Numbered from the stretch's first letter, positions 9,701 to 20,663 are shown. The stretch is 64,000 nt of DNA from Pelagophyceae sp. CCMP2097 (GCA_026770575.1 MU657195.1:206555-270554), one strand, 5' to 3'. The notes: a model not told the origin generated them from the sequence alone. Translations and numbers: made by a program.

Positions 9701-12348
9701 AGGGATCTCTCTTCGTGGGATAGGGCTCTCATCTCGAGGACCCTCGAGGGACGCATTTTCTCGGGATCCCTCGGGGCTCCTCGAGGCCCCTCGAATCGAG
9801 GGACCTCTATAGGGCTCTCATCTCGAGACCCCTCGAGGGGCCTCTTTTCTCGGGATTCCGAGAGGCCCCTGCAGGCAAAGAACTCTGGCATCGAGAGGCC
9901 TCGAGGTCCCTCGAGTCGACGAGGGGCTTCTCGGGCCCTCTGGAAGAGAGGACCCTGGTCATGAGGTAGGGACGAGCCTCTGGCCTCGAGGGGTCTCTCT
10001 AGAAACCTCTATTCTCGAGGGGCCGATTTTCGAGAGCCCCTGCAGGCAAATCGAGGGACCTCTGGCATCGAGGGGCCTCGAGGGGCCTCTCGCCTTGAGA
10101 ACCTAGAGGGGCCTCTGGCCTAGCCCGCGAGGGGCCTCTCGAGGGACTTCTCTTTTTAGGGCCTTTAGAGCCCCTGTAGCAAGGACCCCTGGTGCCAAGG
10201 GCCCTCGGGGGGTCTCTATTCTCGAGGAGCCTCTCGCGCCGTCTGGAAAAGAGGGCCTTCGAGGGGCAGAGGGGCCTCTGGCAATGAGGGCCCTTGAGGG
10301 CTTCTTGGTCTCGAGGCAGGGATCGACTTCGAGGGACCTGTGGCAAAGAGGGTCCTCGGGCAAACCCAAACCCGTCCCTGCTTCAGACGCCGCTCGTAGG
10401 TATTCGGTGCCAGTTTCCGGCTTAATTGTTGATGTGGGAGCGTACCGCTTCGCGAAGGAGATGCATTTGCCGGCGGACATCATCATCCACAAGTTGTCGT
10501 TGCCGATTCAGTGTTATGAACCCTCGTGCGACCCGGATGCCGAGTTTAACGCCACGCTTTATAAAATTGTGGATGAAAACGGCAACGCCGCCGGCTACGG
10601 CACGCCCATCCATACGCTGACGGCGCAGCTGGTGGAGGCGGGGGCGGCGGTGTTGTATGAACACGAGCTCGTTGCCATTTCTGGCCCGGAGTCGAATCGC
10701 ACTTTGACTTTCAAAAACGGGGTTTCCGTGACGGCCGGGCAGACGCTTTTGAACTTGCCGCGACCTTCCGTGAAGAAGTTGGACGCGCCGGCGCTCTTCT
10801 CCGACGAAAAGACGGCAAAGGTGCGCGGCTCTTTGAACTTGTGGCGTTGCGGTGCGAGCGCCATTTCAAAGAGAGGAATCGAAGCGCCTTTGTAAAGGCC
10901 TTCGGGCCGGCCTCTTTGCTGACGTTTGCCGACGAGAGGAGCGCTTTGCAGAGGCGCCGATGCGAGGGGCCGTCCCGAGGGTTCATCTCGAGGGGCCGTC
11001 TCGAGGCGCCGTCTGAGTGGCCGTCTCGAGTGGCCGTCTCGAGTGGCCGTCTCGAGTGGCCGTCGCGAGGGTTCTTCTCGAAAGGGCTCCTCGAGGCGCC
11101 GTCTCGAGGAGCTCTTCCGAAGCGTCGTCTCGAGGGGCCCTCTAAAGGGGTGTCTCGAGCTTTTCTTCTTCGAGGGGCCTCTTTCGAGGGGCCCTCTCGA
11201 GGGGCTTTTTCGAAGCGCCGGGGGCTTTTTCGAAGCGCCGAGGGCAGGTCTAGGCGCCTTCTCGAGGGGCGTCTCGAGGGGGCAGCGAGAGAGGCGCCTT
11301 CTCGAGGCGCTGCTTCGAGGGGCCATCTAAAGGCGCCGTTTCGAGGGACTTTGTCAAGTGGCCCTCTCGAGAGTCGACTCGAGGCGCCATCCCACGGGGA
11401 AGAAGATATCGATGAATACTCAAGAGAGTGTTGGCGGAGGCCCGGACCCCCCGCCTCCTGCAAAGACCCCCCGCCCCGTAGGTCTTGGGCTGCGAACCGT
11501 GCCCGACGGACAACGCGGAACCGATCATGCAGCTCAAGGTGTATGTGGTCTATCCACAACCCTGGTGGCTCACCGACCTCGGCATCGAACACGGCCTCTT
11601 CACATCCGTTGAGACGAACCCGCCCTTTGTTGGCAGGTACCACGACGGGCCCATCTCGAGGACCGTGTCCATCGACGGCGACGTTTCCGTCGGGCAGGCG
11701 GCTTTAGAAGTCGTGTATACTTTCTCACTGCAGTACGAGTCGATTGACTATTACTCTCAATTCCGCGAATTCTACAAGCACTTCGTCGGCTCTGAGTACA
11801 AGGGCAACGCCACGGCCGTGGACCCGTTGACCGTGTCGGAAGATTCGGCTTTGTTGGAGGCGGTGCACGGCAAGTTGATGGCGATGCACGTTGATCTATT
11901 CGAGCAAAAAGGCAAATCCGCTTCAGATGTTGGAATGCCGACTTCCGTCGTCTTTGGCTTTTGGGACTTGGACGAGAGCACTTTATTGCCGACGCCCCTG
12001 TCTTCGAATTTCGCGGCCCAATTCCCAACGTGTCAAGTCGAGACCTGCCTCGACTCCATCTCGCCCCACGACTACTTTACCACGACGGCGTTCCCCGCGG
12101 AGGATTTGTACATCGCGAACAACGACTTTTATTACACACTGTATCAGGTATTTTACCCCTTATAACCTCGTTTGTATGGTATTTTACCCCGCTCGCTTCT
12201 CCGCTCACGCGCGCCTTAGGACACGCCCTGCTGCTGGGCGCAGCAGTCGCTCAAGGTCGCGGAACGCATCCTACATGACAAGTTCGGCGCACCCCAGCCG
12301 TCCTGGCTCGATGGCGAATACTACGAAACGGCGGTTATGGCCCTGTAG
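6707..12348 (+). CDS. FAD-dependent oxidoreductase (flavin amine oxidase / prenylcysteine-oxidase-like), 4 exons
   Basis: Exons read as 6707-6996, 10400-10820, 11482-12147 and 12220-12348, with phases 2, 0 and 0 that all fit GT-AG borders, giving 501 residues and a TAG stop. Residues 1-24 look like a signal peptide (MPNLAGAAWALACAAG), so a secretory route is likely. The FAD dinucleotide-binding motif is VAVVGGGWAGVYAAWRL followed by an acidic strand end (CLFEGG) and GGRT. Exon 1 ends inside the Thr codon of GGRT and exon 2 restores it, continuing YSVPVSGLIVDVGAYRF, as in flavin amine oxidases. Exon 3 holds VYVVYPQPWWLTDLG; exon 4 ends YYETAVMAL. No lesion is seen. Substrate is unknown. Intron 1 is 3403 bp, almost all repeats; intron 2 is 661 bp and also repeat-filled; intron 3 is 72 bp. 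A second FAD oxidoreductase with repeat-filled introns lies at 27.8-40.7 kb. Confidence 0.82.
7158..7372. mobile_element. ~210-bp end module with inverted termini (intron 1)
   Basis: Starts CAGGAGCAGGGACGG and ends with a GTCGCTGCTCC-type inverse. The interior is rich in ACCCGAACCCG / CGGGTTCGGGT words and includes GTTTTCGATCTGTGCCGC. Other complete copies of 205-216 bp lie at 30024-30239, 35251-35459, 35952-36171, 36353-36564, 50877-51078 and 53107-53311. It bounds the composite element that fills this intron. Confidence 0.6.
7373..10399. repeat. Array-filled part of intron 1 (composite element, reverse block order)
   Basis: Blocks in order: 13-bp tandem units of the form GAGACGGCCCCTC (about 7380-7640), 12-bp GACGGTCGCTCG-type units (7640-7830), an AAGGCC-rich block (7830-8190), more 13-bp units (8170-8830), another AAGGCC block (8930-9060), a module fragment (9060-9210), then a GAGGGGCCTC-type array (9220-10360). 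A module end (CCCGTCCCTGCTTCAG) lies about 15 bp before the exon 2 acceptor. The long open frames here are a by-product of units with few stop codons. Confidence 0.65.
10950..11400. repeat. 13-bp tandem array in intron 2 of the FAD oxidoreductase gene
   Basis: Units such as GTCTCGAGGGGCC and GTCTCGAGTGGCC repeat between the donor at 10821 (AAG/GTGCGC) and the acceptor at 11481. It contains an exact local duplication of GGGGCTTTTTCGAAGCGCCG. Confidence 0.6.
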
Positions 12349-12469
12349 ACCGCGCCTCGGACGCGGCCGCCGAAGCGCCGCGGCCCTTGTAATTGAATGC
12401 CTTTGAACACGGGGCGCCGCGGCGCTTCGTGGCTCTTGGACTCGGGCGAAAAATAGGGGGAGTTGTCGG

Positions 12470-14010
12470 GGGCCGGTGGCCGTTTCGAGGGGCCGTCTCG
12501 AGGGGCCATCTCGAGGGGCCGGAGAGAGCCTCGTCGAAGCGCCATTTCGAGGTGCCGTCTCGAAGCGCCTTCTCAAGGGGCCGTCTCGAGGGGCCGTCTC
12601 GAGGGGCCGGCGAAAGGGGGCATTTCGAGGCACCGTCTCGAGGGGCTGTCTCAAGACGTTGTTTCGTATGGCCGTCGAAGAGGGTCGTCTCAAAGGGTCG
12701 TCTCGAGGGCCCGTTTCGAGGCGCCGTTTCGAATGGCCTTCTCCTGAGCCGAGATGGCATGCCCCGCAGAGGCGAGGCAGCGCCGGGGCGCCAGTGCGCG
12801 TTGGCAGGCAAAAAGCCGGGTGCCCAGGGCATGGTTGGGAGTCTTGTTCTTCACCGGTTGCCCGTGGCGTCGGTGAGCGACGGTTGAGACTCGCCCAAGG
12901 GACCGTCCGAGGGACCTTACACGGGACTGCCGCAAAGGGACCGTCGAGGGACCGTCGAGGGACCCTCCAAGAGATCGACCAAAGGGACCGTCGAAAGGAC
13001 CTTCAAAGGGGCCGTCAAAGGGACCGTCCACCGGAAGGACCGTCCAAGGGACCGCCCAAGGAACAGTCTAAAGGAAGTGTCCAAAGGACCGCCCAAGGGA
13101 CTGTCCTAGGGATCGTTCGAGGGACTATCCAAACAACCATCCGAGGGACCGTCGCAGAGGACCGACCCGCCGAGGGCCCGCAGCGTCCGTTCGAGGGTCC
13201 GCCCGCGGGACGTCTTAGAGGAGGCCGCAGTCGAGCGGCCGTCCAAACGACCGTCCCATAGAATGTCCGCGGGAACGTCGCAGAGGGACCGTCGAGGGAC
13301 CCTCCAAGAGACCCTCCAATAGAACTGTCCAAAGGAACTGTCCAAAGGACCGACCAAGGGATCGTTCGAGGGACCGTCCGAGGGACCATCCAAGCGACCG
13401 TCCAAGCGACTGTCCAAGCGACCGTCCAAGCGACCGTCCAAGGTACCGTCCGAGGGACCGTCCGAGGGACCATCCAAGCGACCGTCCGAGGTACCGTCCG
13501 AGGGACCGTCCGAGGAACAGTCCGAGAGACCGTCCGAGGGACCGTCCGAGGGACCATCCGAGGGACCGTCCGAGCGACCGTCCAGGGGACGTCGCAGAGG
13601 GGCCGCAGTCGAGAGGCCGGCTGCCGAGTGACGAGGGGCCACCGTCAAAGCGACCGTCATAGAGCCCGAAGGCCCGTCGAGGGACCGTCAAAGGAACTGT
13701 CCAAAGAACCGTCCAGGGGACCGCCCAAGCGACCGTCCGATTGATCGTCCGAGCCTCTCCAGGGGGCCGTCCCAAGACGCCGTTTCGAGTGGCATTCTCA
13801 AAGGACCGTCTCGAGGGGGTCGTCTCGAGGGGTCGTCTCGAGGAGCTGTCTCAAGGGGCCGTCTCGAGGAGCCGGAGATAGGAGCAGCGACGGGTTCGGA
13901 TTTGTCCGAAACCCGCGGGTTGGGTTTGTGCGTTTTGGCCGACCCGCAAACCGGCGGGTATGGCCGTGGCCCAAACCCGAACCCGACGGGCGCGCTCGTG
14001 GTGAGCCAGA
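12470..14010. mobile_element. Composite array element, partial copy downstream of the FAD oxidoreductase gene
   Basis: 13-bp units (12480-12760), a short unique stretch, 12-bp units of the form GACCGTCCAAGC (12890-13640), 13-bp units again (13760-13870), then a truncated end module from 13879 (GGAGCAGCGACGGG). The landmark CCGGCTGCCGAGTGAC lies at the end of the 12-bp block, as in other copies. Confidence 0.55.
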
Positions 14011-14268
14011 AGGACCGAAATAGTCGGATGCGCGGTCCGTGCTTACGAGCGACCTCGCCGTCGAGTTATGCCTCATAGGCGCCCTCGCCGCGCATCAGCC
14101 TCCACGGCCGTCGAGGCCGCCGCGTGCACCGCGGCCAGCCGTCGTTCAGGGCATGCTCGTCCGTGGAATTATATAGCAGAACCCGCGGGTTTCGGCTTCT
14201 GAGTCGCCGCGTTAGATCTAATAAAATTTCAGATCCATTTATTAGGAATCCTACAATTGTATCTCATA

Positions 14269-14636
14269 GAGTAAAAGTCAATTTAAGAACCGGCTAAGCG
14301 AAAAATAATCAGCGGCCCGGCGACGCCGTTGTTTGCGGTTTTGACGCTGCCAGGGGACGCGCCTGGGTCCCCTCCACCCACCCCCAAATCATGGCGTCCG
14401 CGGAGGACCTCTGTGAGAAATTTAGCATAGGCAGAGTCCGGACCGACCATCGGTTCTAAAAAAAACGCCGGTCAGATTAAGAACCGGGCTCCTGGAGCCG
14501 GATAATATCCCAATAAGGGATTTAACGGATTTTAATTGGGTCTTATAAATGCCTTATTGAGATATTGAACGTCTTTTGTCGATTTTTTCGTCGGTTCTTT
14601 TAAAAATTGACCAGGTTCTTAAATTGACTTTTACTC
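14269..14636. mobile_element. Inverted-repeat element (MITE-like), family 1
   Basis: Termini of about 23 bp: GAGTAAAAGTCAATTTAAG at the left and its inverse CTTAAATTGACTTTTACTC at the right. No coding capacity. A second copy in the opposite orientation lies at 30509-30867; both include GCCTATGCTAAATTTCTC or its inverse. Confidence 0.75.
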
Positions 14637-14682
14637 GATGGGCCGAGTGTAGGCGAACAATTCCGAAATAGCATCCTCAATA

Positions 14683-15073
14683 GGGAGGTTCAGCAAAAAA
14701 AAAAGTGCCAAAGAAAGTGGTAATAGATCCGTTCAACGGAAACTAGTACCGCATGGATGTATCTCCGGCCTATAGCTTTGTCACTTTTATTTCGGAAAGG
14801 TCCAAAAAAGTGCCGGCTTCGCGCCCCGCGCGCCGTTGCCGCTCGCGCCGGCAGCCCGCGCGATCGGCGCCGCGGCGGGCGCCCGCGCGGCCGGCGCTGC
14901 CCTTTGGCACTTTTTGCCACAGAAAAAAAAGTGCCAAAGCTTTGGAACTTTTATGGACCTTTCCGAAATAAAAGTGACAAAGCTATAGGCCGGAAATACA
15001 TCCATGCGGTACTAGTTCCGTTTACGGTTCTATTAACACTTTATTTGGCACTTTTTTTTTTGCTGAACCTCCC
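14683..15073. mobile_element. Near-palindromic inverted-repeat element flanked by TA
   Basis: Arms of about 130-140 bp run inward from GGGAGGTTCAGC (14683) and GCTGAACCTCCC (ending 15073). Both include ACTAGTACCGCATGGATGTA and GCCTATAGCTTTGTCAC or their inverses. A GC-rich centre separates them. TA lies directly outside each end (14681-14682 and 15074-15075), as after Tc1/mariner-type insertion. No coding capacity. Confidence 0.8.
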
Positions 15074-15075
15074 TA

Positions 15076-16347
15076 GGAAGTTGCGTCCCCTATTGGATTC
15101 TGCTCCCTATTGGATTCGGAATGGCCAATGAGAGGGCTTGAAAATGCAATTTGTTCATAAAAAGCATTTTTGCACCAACCCAAGAGCTTAAAAAGTGTGA
15201 AAAAGTTCAGAAGAAGGTTGGAATCCTAATTAAGTCTACAATTTGTAACGCAGCGACTCGGCCGAGTGGTCCGTTTCTCGGCGACGAATCGGGCGAACTG
15301 TCTGGCCGTGCGGCTTCCGCGCGGGTCCCGGTCACGGGGAGCGTTGTTCGCCGCGCCGGACTCGGCGTTGGCAATACGAAACCTTCGAGATTCAACCGGA
15401 AGACGTATTGTGCGGATATCACACTTTTTTACGACCTCGCTGGAAGGGGCCGTCAAGGGGCCGCCGTAAGGCTACCGTACCACCACCCGACCCACCTTGA
15501 TGATCTGGGGGCCGATCTCCGCGTAGACGCCCTGAAAATGGACCGAAGTCGTCTCCCGTGGGGAGGTGACGGCGACCGCTCTCCAACACAGCGCCGCTGC
15601 ATCGGAGGCGCGGTCCGCGCCCAGCTCGGAATAATCAAGGCCGTCCGTTCTCCGGCGCCCCAGTCGCATCTATGGATCACGCCGCGTCAGTCGCGGTCTC
15701 TGCGAATACGGTTGGAAAACCCGAACCGTCACAGGAACCTTGGAGAAGATAATTTCTCCGCGGTCTCGAGCTCCCCCGAGGTCGGGAGTGGCTCAATCGA
15801 CGCGCTGAGCCGAGGTGCGTTTCCCATGACAAAGTTTTAGTTGAAGAGATGACACGCGCGACGGGCCGACGGCGTTTTCGATACTTGAGGAAAGTTTCCC
15901 ACGCCAAACCGACCCCCGGGGGCGAGTTCGAGGCGCCAGTCCGCTCGGTGGGTCCCTGGGGATGACGCCGGCGCCTCTGCGTGACCGCCAGGGGAGCGAT
16001 TCGACACTGCTCGCGGAGCCGACCTCCAGAGGCCAACGTCGAGAGCGCCCTCCGACCGAGCCGTAGCTCTGCAACCTAACCGAGGGCCAAACCTACGATG
16101 CCCCCACCCGCGCCGCCCGGTGCAGCCTCGGTGAGCGCGGGACGCGGGACCTCGTCGAGCTCCTTTTGACCGCAGAATCAATTCCATCCGAGTGATCCGG
16201 CCACGAAGCACCGCCCCCCTGATGCTTGTGCATCATCGTCGCCGCCGCGCAGCCGCCAACCCGTCACGCGCGCCCGCTCGAGGCCCTCACGGTCGAGGCG
16301 ATGAAACGATGTGTTTCATTTGTTATGGAACGAAGCGCTCTTCCGCG
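15076..16347. other. No firm gene; one weak coding candidate
   Basis: On the minus strand 15472-15669 reads DYSELGADRASDAAALCWRA and then VYAEIGPQIIKVGRVVVR. This has gene-like composition but no recognised family and no clear splice sites. The word GCGGGACGCGGGACCT near 16140 recurs near 18727. Confidence 0.25.
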
Positions 16348-17334
16348 TCACGCGGCGCGCGCCGCCGCGAGGGACACCGTGAGCTTGTCGACCGTCGCCG
16401 CAGCGATGGCGTGCCCCTTGGCCGCCGCGCGCTTGCAGAGGCGCATCGCCTCGTCAAAGTCCTGCTGCACGCCATGGCCTTTTGCGTAACACGCACCGAG
16501 GTTGTAAAGCGCTTCCGCGTTGCCCTCCGCGGCGAGCCGGAACCACTTCACAGCTTCGAGAGTGGCTTGAGCGTGTGGATATCCTTGCTCGGCTGCGCGC
16601 TGATAAAACTTCGCGGCGGCGTCGTGGTCGATCTCGACGCCAAGCCCCTGAGAGTAACACGACCCAAGATAAGTCTGAGCTTGTGCGTTGCCTTGCGCTG
16701 CAGCGCGCTCGTATAACTCAAAAGCCCGCTGAAAGTTTTGCTGGAGGCATGGACCACCAATGCGGTAATCATTCCCGAGCATGATCTGCGCCTCTGCGTT
16801 GCCCTTGTCCACGTGTTTCTGCAGCCGGCGCAACCACTCGGCGTCCGACTCGTGGGGCGGCGCTCGGCAGAGCGGGCAGCGCGTGTCGTACTGCCGGCAC
16901 TTGACGAAGCATGAAGTGCAAATGGTTTTGCAGCAGCACACGTAGAATGTTTTTCTATCACCTTCGAGTGGCAGCGCGTCCAGGCAGATTGCGCAAGTGC
17001 CGCGCCAGGACGGCACGCCGTCGCTCGGCGCGCCAGCATCTGCCGTCTTTGCCGCCCGCATAGCCGATAAGCGCGCCTTGGCGCCGTCCGCTCGCGAAAC
17101 GTATTCGACGATGGCCGGCACCTCTTTGGGCTTCTTCTCAGGCATGAGCTCGTCGAGGAGACGGTCCTGGAAGTCGGCGGCGAGCTGCCTGCACGCCTTG
17201 TTGTGCCCTCGTTTCCAGTCGACGACCTGGCACGCCTTGGAGCAGTAGTGGCGCGACTTGCACTTGGCGCAGTGCTTGCCGTTCGGCGCGTGGCAGACGC
17301 AGCAGGGCTTCGAAGCGGCCGTCGGCGCGTCCAT
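16348..17334 (-). CDS. MYND zinc finger / RING-like / Sel1-repeat protein, copy M1 (intact)
   Basis: ATG at 17332-17334, TGA stop, about 328 residues. Residues 11-48 form a MYND finger with ligands Cys11, Cys14, Cys22, Cys25, Cys31, Cys35, His44 and Cys48. A second Cys-rich module follows (CAICLDALP, then KTICTSC and RCPLCRAP), like a RING. The C-terminal half is Sel1-like repeats (AEAQIMLG, YERAAAQGNAQAQTYLGSCY, YQRAAEQGYPHAQ, WFRLAAEGNAEALYNLGACY). One repeat is shortened relative to M2 and M4. MYND fingers bind proline-rich peptides and Sel1 solenoids are scaffolds, so an adaptor or ubiquitin-ligase role is plausible but unproven. The frame is open upstream to about 17430 without an ATG. 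Confidence 0.85.
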   Translation of the reverse strand: MDAPTAASKPCCVCHAPNGKHCAKCKSRHYCSKACQVVDWKRGHNKACRQLAADFQDRLLDELMPEKKPKEVPAIVEYVSRADGAKARLSAMRAAKTADAGAPSDGVPSWRGTCAICLDALPLEGDRKTFYVCCCKTICTSCFVKCRQYDTRCPLCRAPPHESDAEWLRRLQKHVDKGNAEAQIMLGNDYRIGGPCLQQNFQRAFELYERAAAQGNAQAQTYLGSCYSQGLGVEIDHDAAAKFYQRAAEQGYPHAQATLEAVKWFRLAAEGNAEALYNLGACYAKGHGVQQDFDEAMRLCKRAAAKGHAIAAATVDKLTVSLAAARAA

Positions 17335-17654
17335 CGTGGCCGTCCTGCGAGTGTCTCTCGTGCTGCGCGTCGACCTGCAGGGCGTCGCGCGCGCGAGACT
17401 CGCGACGGACGCACCAAAAGTACGTAACACTGTCGAATTAGATTATCACCGGAAATTATTTAACTTTTTTTGCCCTTGAATGATGAGTGGCGCCACGCCA
17501 ACCACCACCACGAGACGCCCTGGAGGCGCTTGTTGGCTTTTCATGAACTACCCTAATTTTGGCGAGTCTCTGCGAAAGCTGCTTAATTTAGTAGTTAATC
17601 AAGTCTAAACCCTCAGTACCCAAATTAAAAGTCGATAAAGGCGCCAAGGACAGT

Positions 17655-17717
17655 GCGTACAACTTGGACAGTCGTGATGGGGCACCGTGCCCGATCGCGA
17701 CTGTCCAAGTTGTACGC
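17655..17717. repeat. 20-bp perfect inverted repeat (hairpin)
   Basis: GCGTACAACTTGGACAGTCG at 17655-17674 pairs with its exact inverse at 17698-17717 across a 23-nt loop. It lies upstream of M1. Confidence 0.7.
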
Positions 17718-17769
17718 CCTTTCCTTGCTTCCTTTAGTGTTTTTTGGTTTTTCGCGGTTTGGGAAGTTT

Positions 17770-17945
17770 CTTCTTTGCGCGCTGGTCTCCGAGGCGGCAA
17801 CTAGTACGACTGGAGGGAGCGGCAAGAACGCACGCGCTAAAAATAGTTAAATTTGGCGATTTCTGTTAGGCGAATTCGACAGTGTAAAAGTTGTTGTCGT
17901 GTGTTCACGGTGTATGCATGAAATGTCAATTTCAGCGATGATTCC
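17770..17945 (-). promoter_or_regulatory. Repeated block upstream of MYND genes (candidate promoter region)
   Basis: On the minus strand, pointing toward M1, this block matches 63826-64000 almost throughout. Its core (TTTCATGCA, then ACACACGACAACAACTTTT) also matches 41060-41105, just upstream of M2. Orientation relative to the gene is the same at M1 and M2. Confidence 0.4.
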
Positions 17946-18081
17946 ACGCACCTGTGCGCCTGAAAACCCAAAAACCTCTCTATCGTGATCTTTTTGCGTC
18001 TTTCAGAAACGGGATTTGAGAATCTTTGATTTTCAAATCCTCGGGGCGTGCAGGCACGTGCGATGATTCTGCAAGTCCGAG

Positions 18082-18451
18082 CAAGGTTCAACGACACCCA
18101 GGAATTCCTATGCATAGAGTCGATTTGCCGGGATTTTTGCCGAAACGATAATCATCGATATTTGCCGTGATTTTCGTCGATATTTGCCGATAAATTATTA
18201 AAAATACCATGATTCTCAACTTCAATATCTCAATAAAGGCAACTTTAAGATTGAATCAAATCTTATTTATATTTGTTTTACAATTTTCTCAATAAAGATT
18301 TGATAAAATCCCCAATTTGCCTTTATTGGGATATTTACGTTGCAAAAAAGTCGAATATCTTCGATTCTCAGTCGGTATTTGCCGGGACTTCCGTCGATAG
18401 TATCGACCGACATTTACCGAGAAAGCCATCCACCTGTGTCGTTGAACCTTG
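18082..18451. mobile_element. Inverted-repeat element (MITE-like), family 2
   Basis: Ends CAAGGTTCAACGACAC and GTGTCGTTGAACCTTG. The interior is AT-rich with repeated words GATATTTGCCG and CTCAATAAAG. A second copy in the same orientation is at 30941-31349. No coding capacity. Confidence 0.75.
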
Positions 18452-19518
18452 AGTCCGAGTCAAGGCCCGTGTAAGGCAAGCGACCTCGGTCTTCGAACCG
18501 ACGAGTTCGAAACGTCGGAGCGGCGCGTGTACGCCGGGAGTGCAGGCATCTGCACGGCGTCGCGGGCCGTCGGGAGAGCCGCGCTGAAGAGCCTCCTCGA
18601 GGGCCACGGGCGACGTTGACCGTCACATCGAGCGATTCGTCGTATAATTGTGCGGATCCAGGTCCGATCCCTATCAACCTACGATCCACCTACGATCCAC
18701 CTGTGCGGAGCGGCCTCGTGAGGGCGGGACGCGGGACCTTGTCGAGTCCTTTTGACGGCGAAATCTTCCGGCTCGAGTCGCCACAAAATCAATACACGAG
18801 CCTTTCAAAGCCTTTCCTCTCGCTTGCAACCGAGCCCCTCTGAGGCGCAAGCGTCGGACCCGCGGGCCTCGCAGCGCACGCTCCGCGAAAAGGCCCAAAG
18901 GCGCTGGCGTGCAGGATTGAGGGTGTTTGCCAGGGTATGTACGACAGTATGAAGCGAGTGCGTTATTTGTGACGGTACGTGGGTACGTCGACGGCCAGCA
19001 ACGTCGAGGCATCCTGGGGTGCGTGGGTTGGTCAGCCCCTTCCCTGTCCCGGAAAACCCACGCCGCCGATGTGTGGAAAACCCACTAAAGATTACGCCCC
19101 ATGCGGGCCAAATGCGGCCTCGGAGACGGCCACTGGTATGGCGCCGGAGACGGTACCTCGACGGCCACGGAGACGGTCCTATGCGGCTCCTCGATAGTTC
19201 GATGCGGCCCCTCGACAGCCCCCTCGACGGTCCGTCGACGGCCCCTTTGACGGCCCCGTGCGGCCCCTCGACGGACTTCTATGCCCCCCGTCGGACGACG
19301 GGGGGCGGAGACGGCCCATAGACGGTCATATGACTCCTCTGCGGGGCCCTCTCCGGTCCTACAATTATATCTGCCCCTACGGTCCTCGACGGACCCTTTG
19401 CCGGTCCCGTGGAACTCCCACGGTCTGATGGGGGCGGAGGCGGCCCTCTTCGGGCCCTCGATGCGCCCCCTCGACGGCCCGGAGGCGGCCCCGGAGACGG
19501 CTCCGGGGACGGTCCGAT
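18452..19518. repeat. Unassigned sequence, then a GACGGCCCCTC-type array
   Basis: Nothing coding is recognised from 18452 to 19080. From about 19090 to 19500 units such as CCCTCGACGGCC and GGAGACGGTCC repeat. Words near 18900-18990 (TTTGCCAGGGTATGTACG, ACGTGGGTACGTCGACGGCC) recur near 26000-26080 and 27300-27730. Confidence 0.45.
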
Positions 19519-19519
19519 G

Positions 19520-19806
19520 CCGTGCACGTCGGCTCTTGGTCCTTGAAGTGGCGCTGCTGTGCAGTCGACGGTCGCATCCGACGTGCCGCGCGAGGTCGGG
19601 TTGCCCATCTGCTCGCGGAACATCGTGACGTAAAAGTCGAGGACCAGCGTCGCTGAGGTGGCGAGGCGCGGCCGCGATCCAACAGCCCGCCCGAGCGGCG
19701 CGCCGAGTGCGCCGAGAAATCCGACTATGCGCGTGGCCTGCGCGCGCGCTGCCTCGGCGGCGGCATCGGAAAAGCGCGCACGTGGAGAGCGCACACGTGG
19801 AGACAT
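19520..19806 (-). CDS. Possible exon of an unknown gene
   Basis: From an ATG at 19804-19806 the frame reads ARFSDAAAEAARAQATRIVG, then ATLVLDFYVTMFREQMGN, with gene-like composition, before running into the array at 19500. No family is recognised and no donor site is certain. Confidence 0.3.
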
Positions 19807-20108
19807 GCTCCGACGCGAGCGCTTCGTTTCGAACTCGTGCGCCCTGGCCAGCATTTTGCCGACGGACCACGCGGCATGGATTGCACGCGCCTGTACATGT
19901 ATGCAGCGGCAGCTCGGAGCGTCCATGGATCATCTCATTGCGGCTATTAAGGATCCTAGGAGGCCGCGAAGCCACAGACGCACCGAACGCCCCCCGGAGC
20001 GCCCCCGTGCGCTCGTCGCGCGGGAGTTGTGCACGCGGGAACGCGAATAAGAACGTACGGTCGTCGCTTTTACGGCAGGACTCGATGCTCTCCTGTCCTA
20101 GGCGAACG

Positions 20109-20663
20109 ATGCTCGGGCGACTCTACGGCGTCAACGCAGTCACATCGATCGGGGGTCCCATCTTGCGGCGCATCGATTCAAGCCCCGGGTGGAGGGAGCT
20201 GTATGGCGGCGTTCGACGGACCTTTGACGTTGCTTTTGTCTCCTGGGCGGATGTAGCGGGCTGCGACAACTGGACGTGCATCGACGGGGGGGGTGCTCGA
20301 GTCGAGGATATCATGATGCGCCGCTTCAAAGTGATCTATGGCCACGGAGCTCTGATCCACAACCAAGGTGAAGGCGAATGAGAATTACAAGATGCTGGAG
20401 AGCTTTGTAACCACGCCCTCCCGCGTCGAGGTGCGAGAGTCGAACGCATCTCCTCGCAGTTGTTTTTATTTTTCTGGAATTCTATCCTGATATAGGCCAC
20501 GGAGTTCCTCGGCCGCATGCTCCGCATTTACCTCGCGCACCCCCGTCCAAGCGGCGCTTGGGAGCTCCAGTACGCGACCCCATTAATAGAACCCACCATA
20601 TACCGAGACGACGAAAAGATCGGCAGCGGCGCTGTACCTTGTATAGCGTCGCTGCTGCACTGA
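20109..20663 (+). CDS. Possible two-exon gene, unknown product
   Basis: 20109-20381 reads MLGRLYGVNAVTSIGGPILR, then FDVAFVSWADVAGCDNWTC and MMRRFKVIYGHGALIHNQ. A second open stretch at 20496-20663 follows a TATAG acceptor (ATEFLGRMLRIYLAHPRPSG, ending CIASLLH and TGA). Both have the composition of real protein. The phase between them could not be reconciled with an obvious donor, and a run of seven or more G near 20290 may hide a sequence error. No family recognised. Confidence 0.35.

Noticed and set aside
19520..19806. Exostosin-type glycosyltransferase assignment for the TRIVGF...FYVTMF segment
   Set aside because: Only a few residues resemble that family and no catalytic motif is visible.
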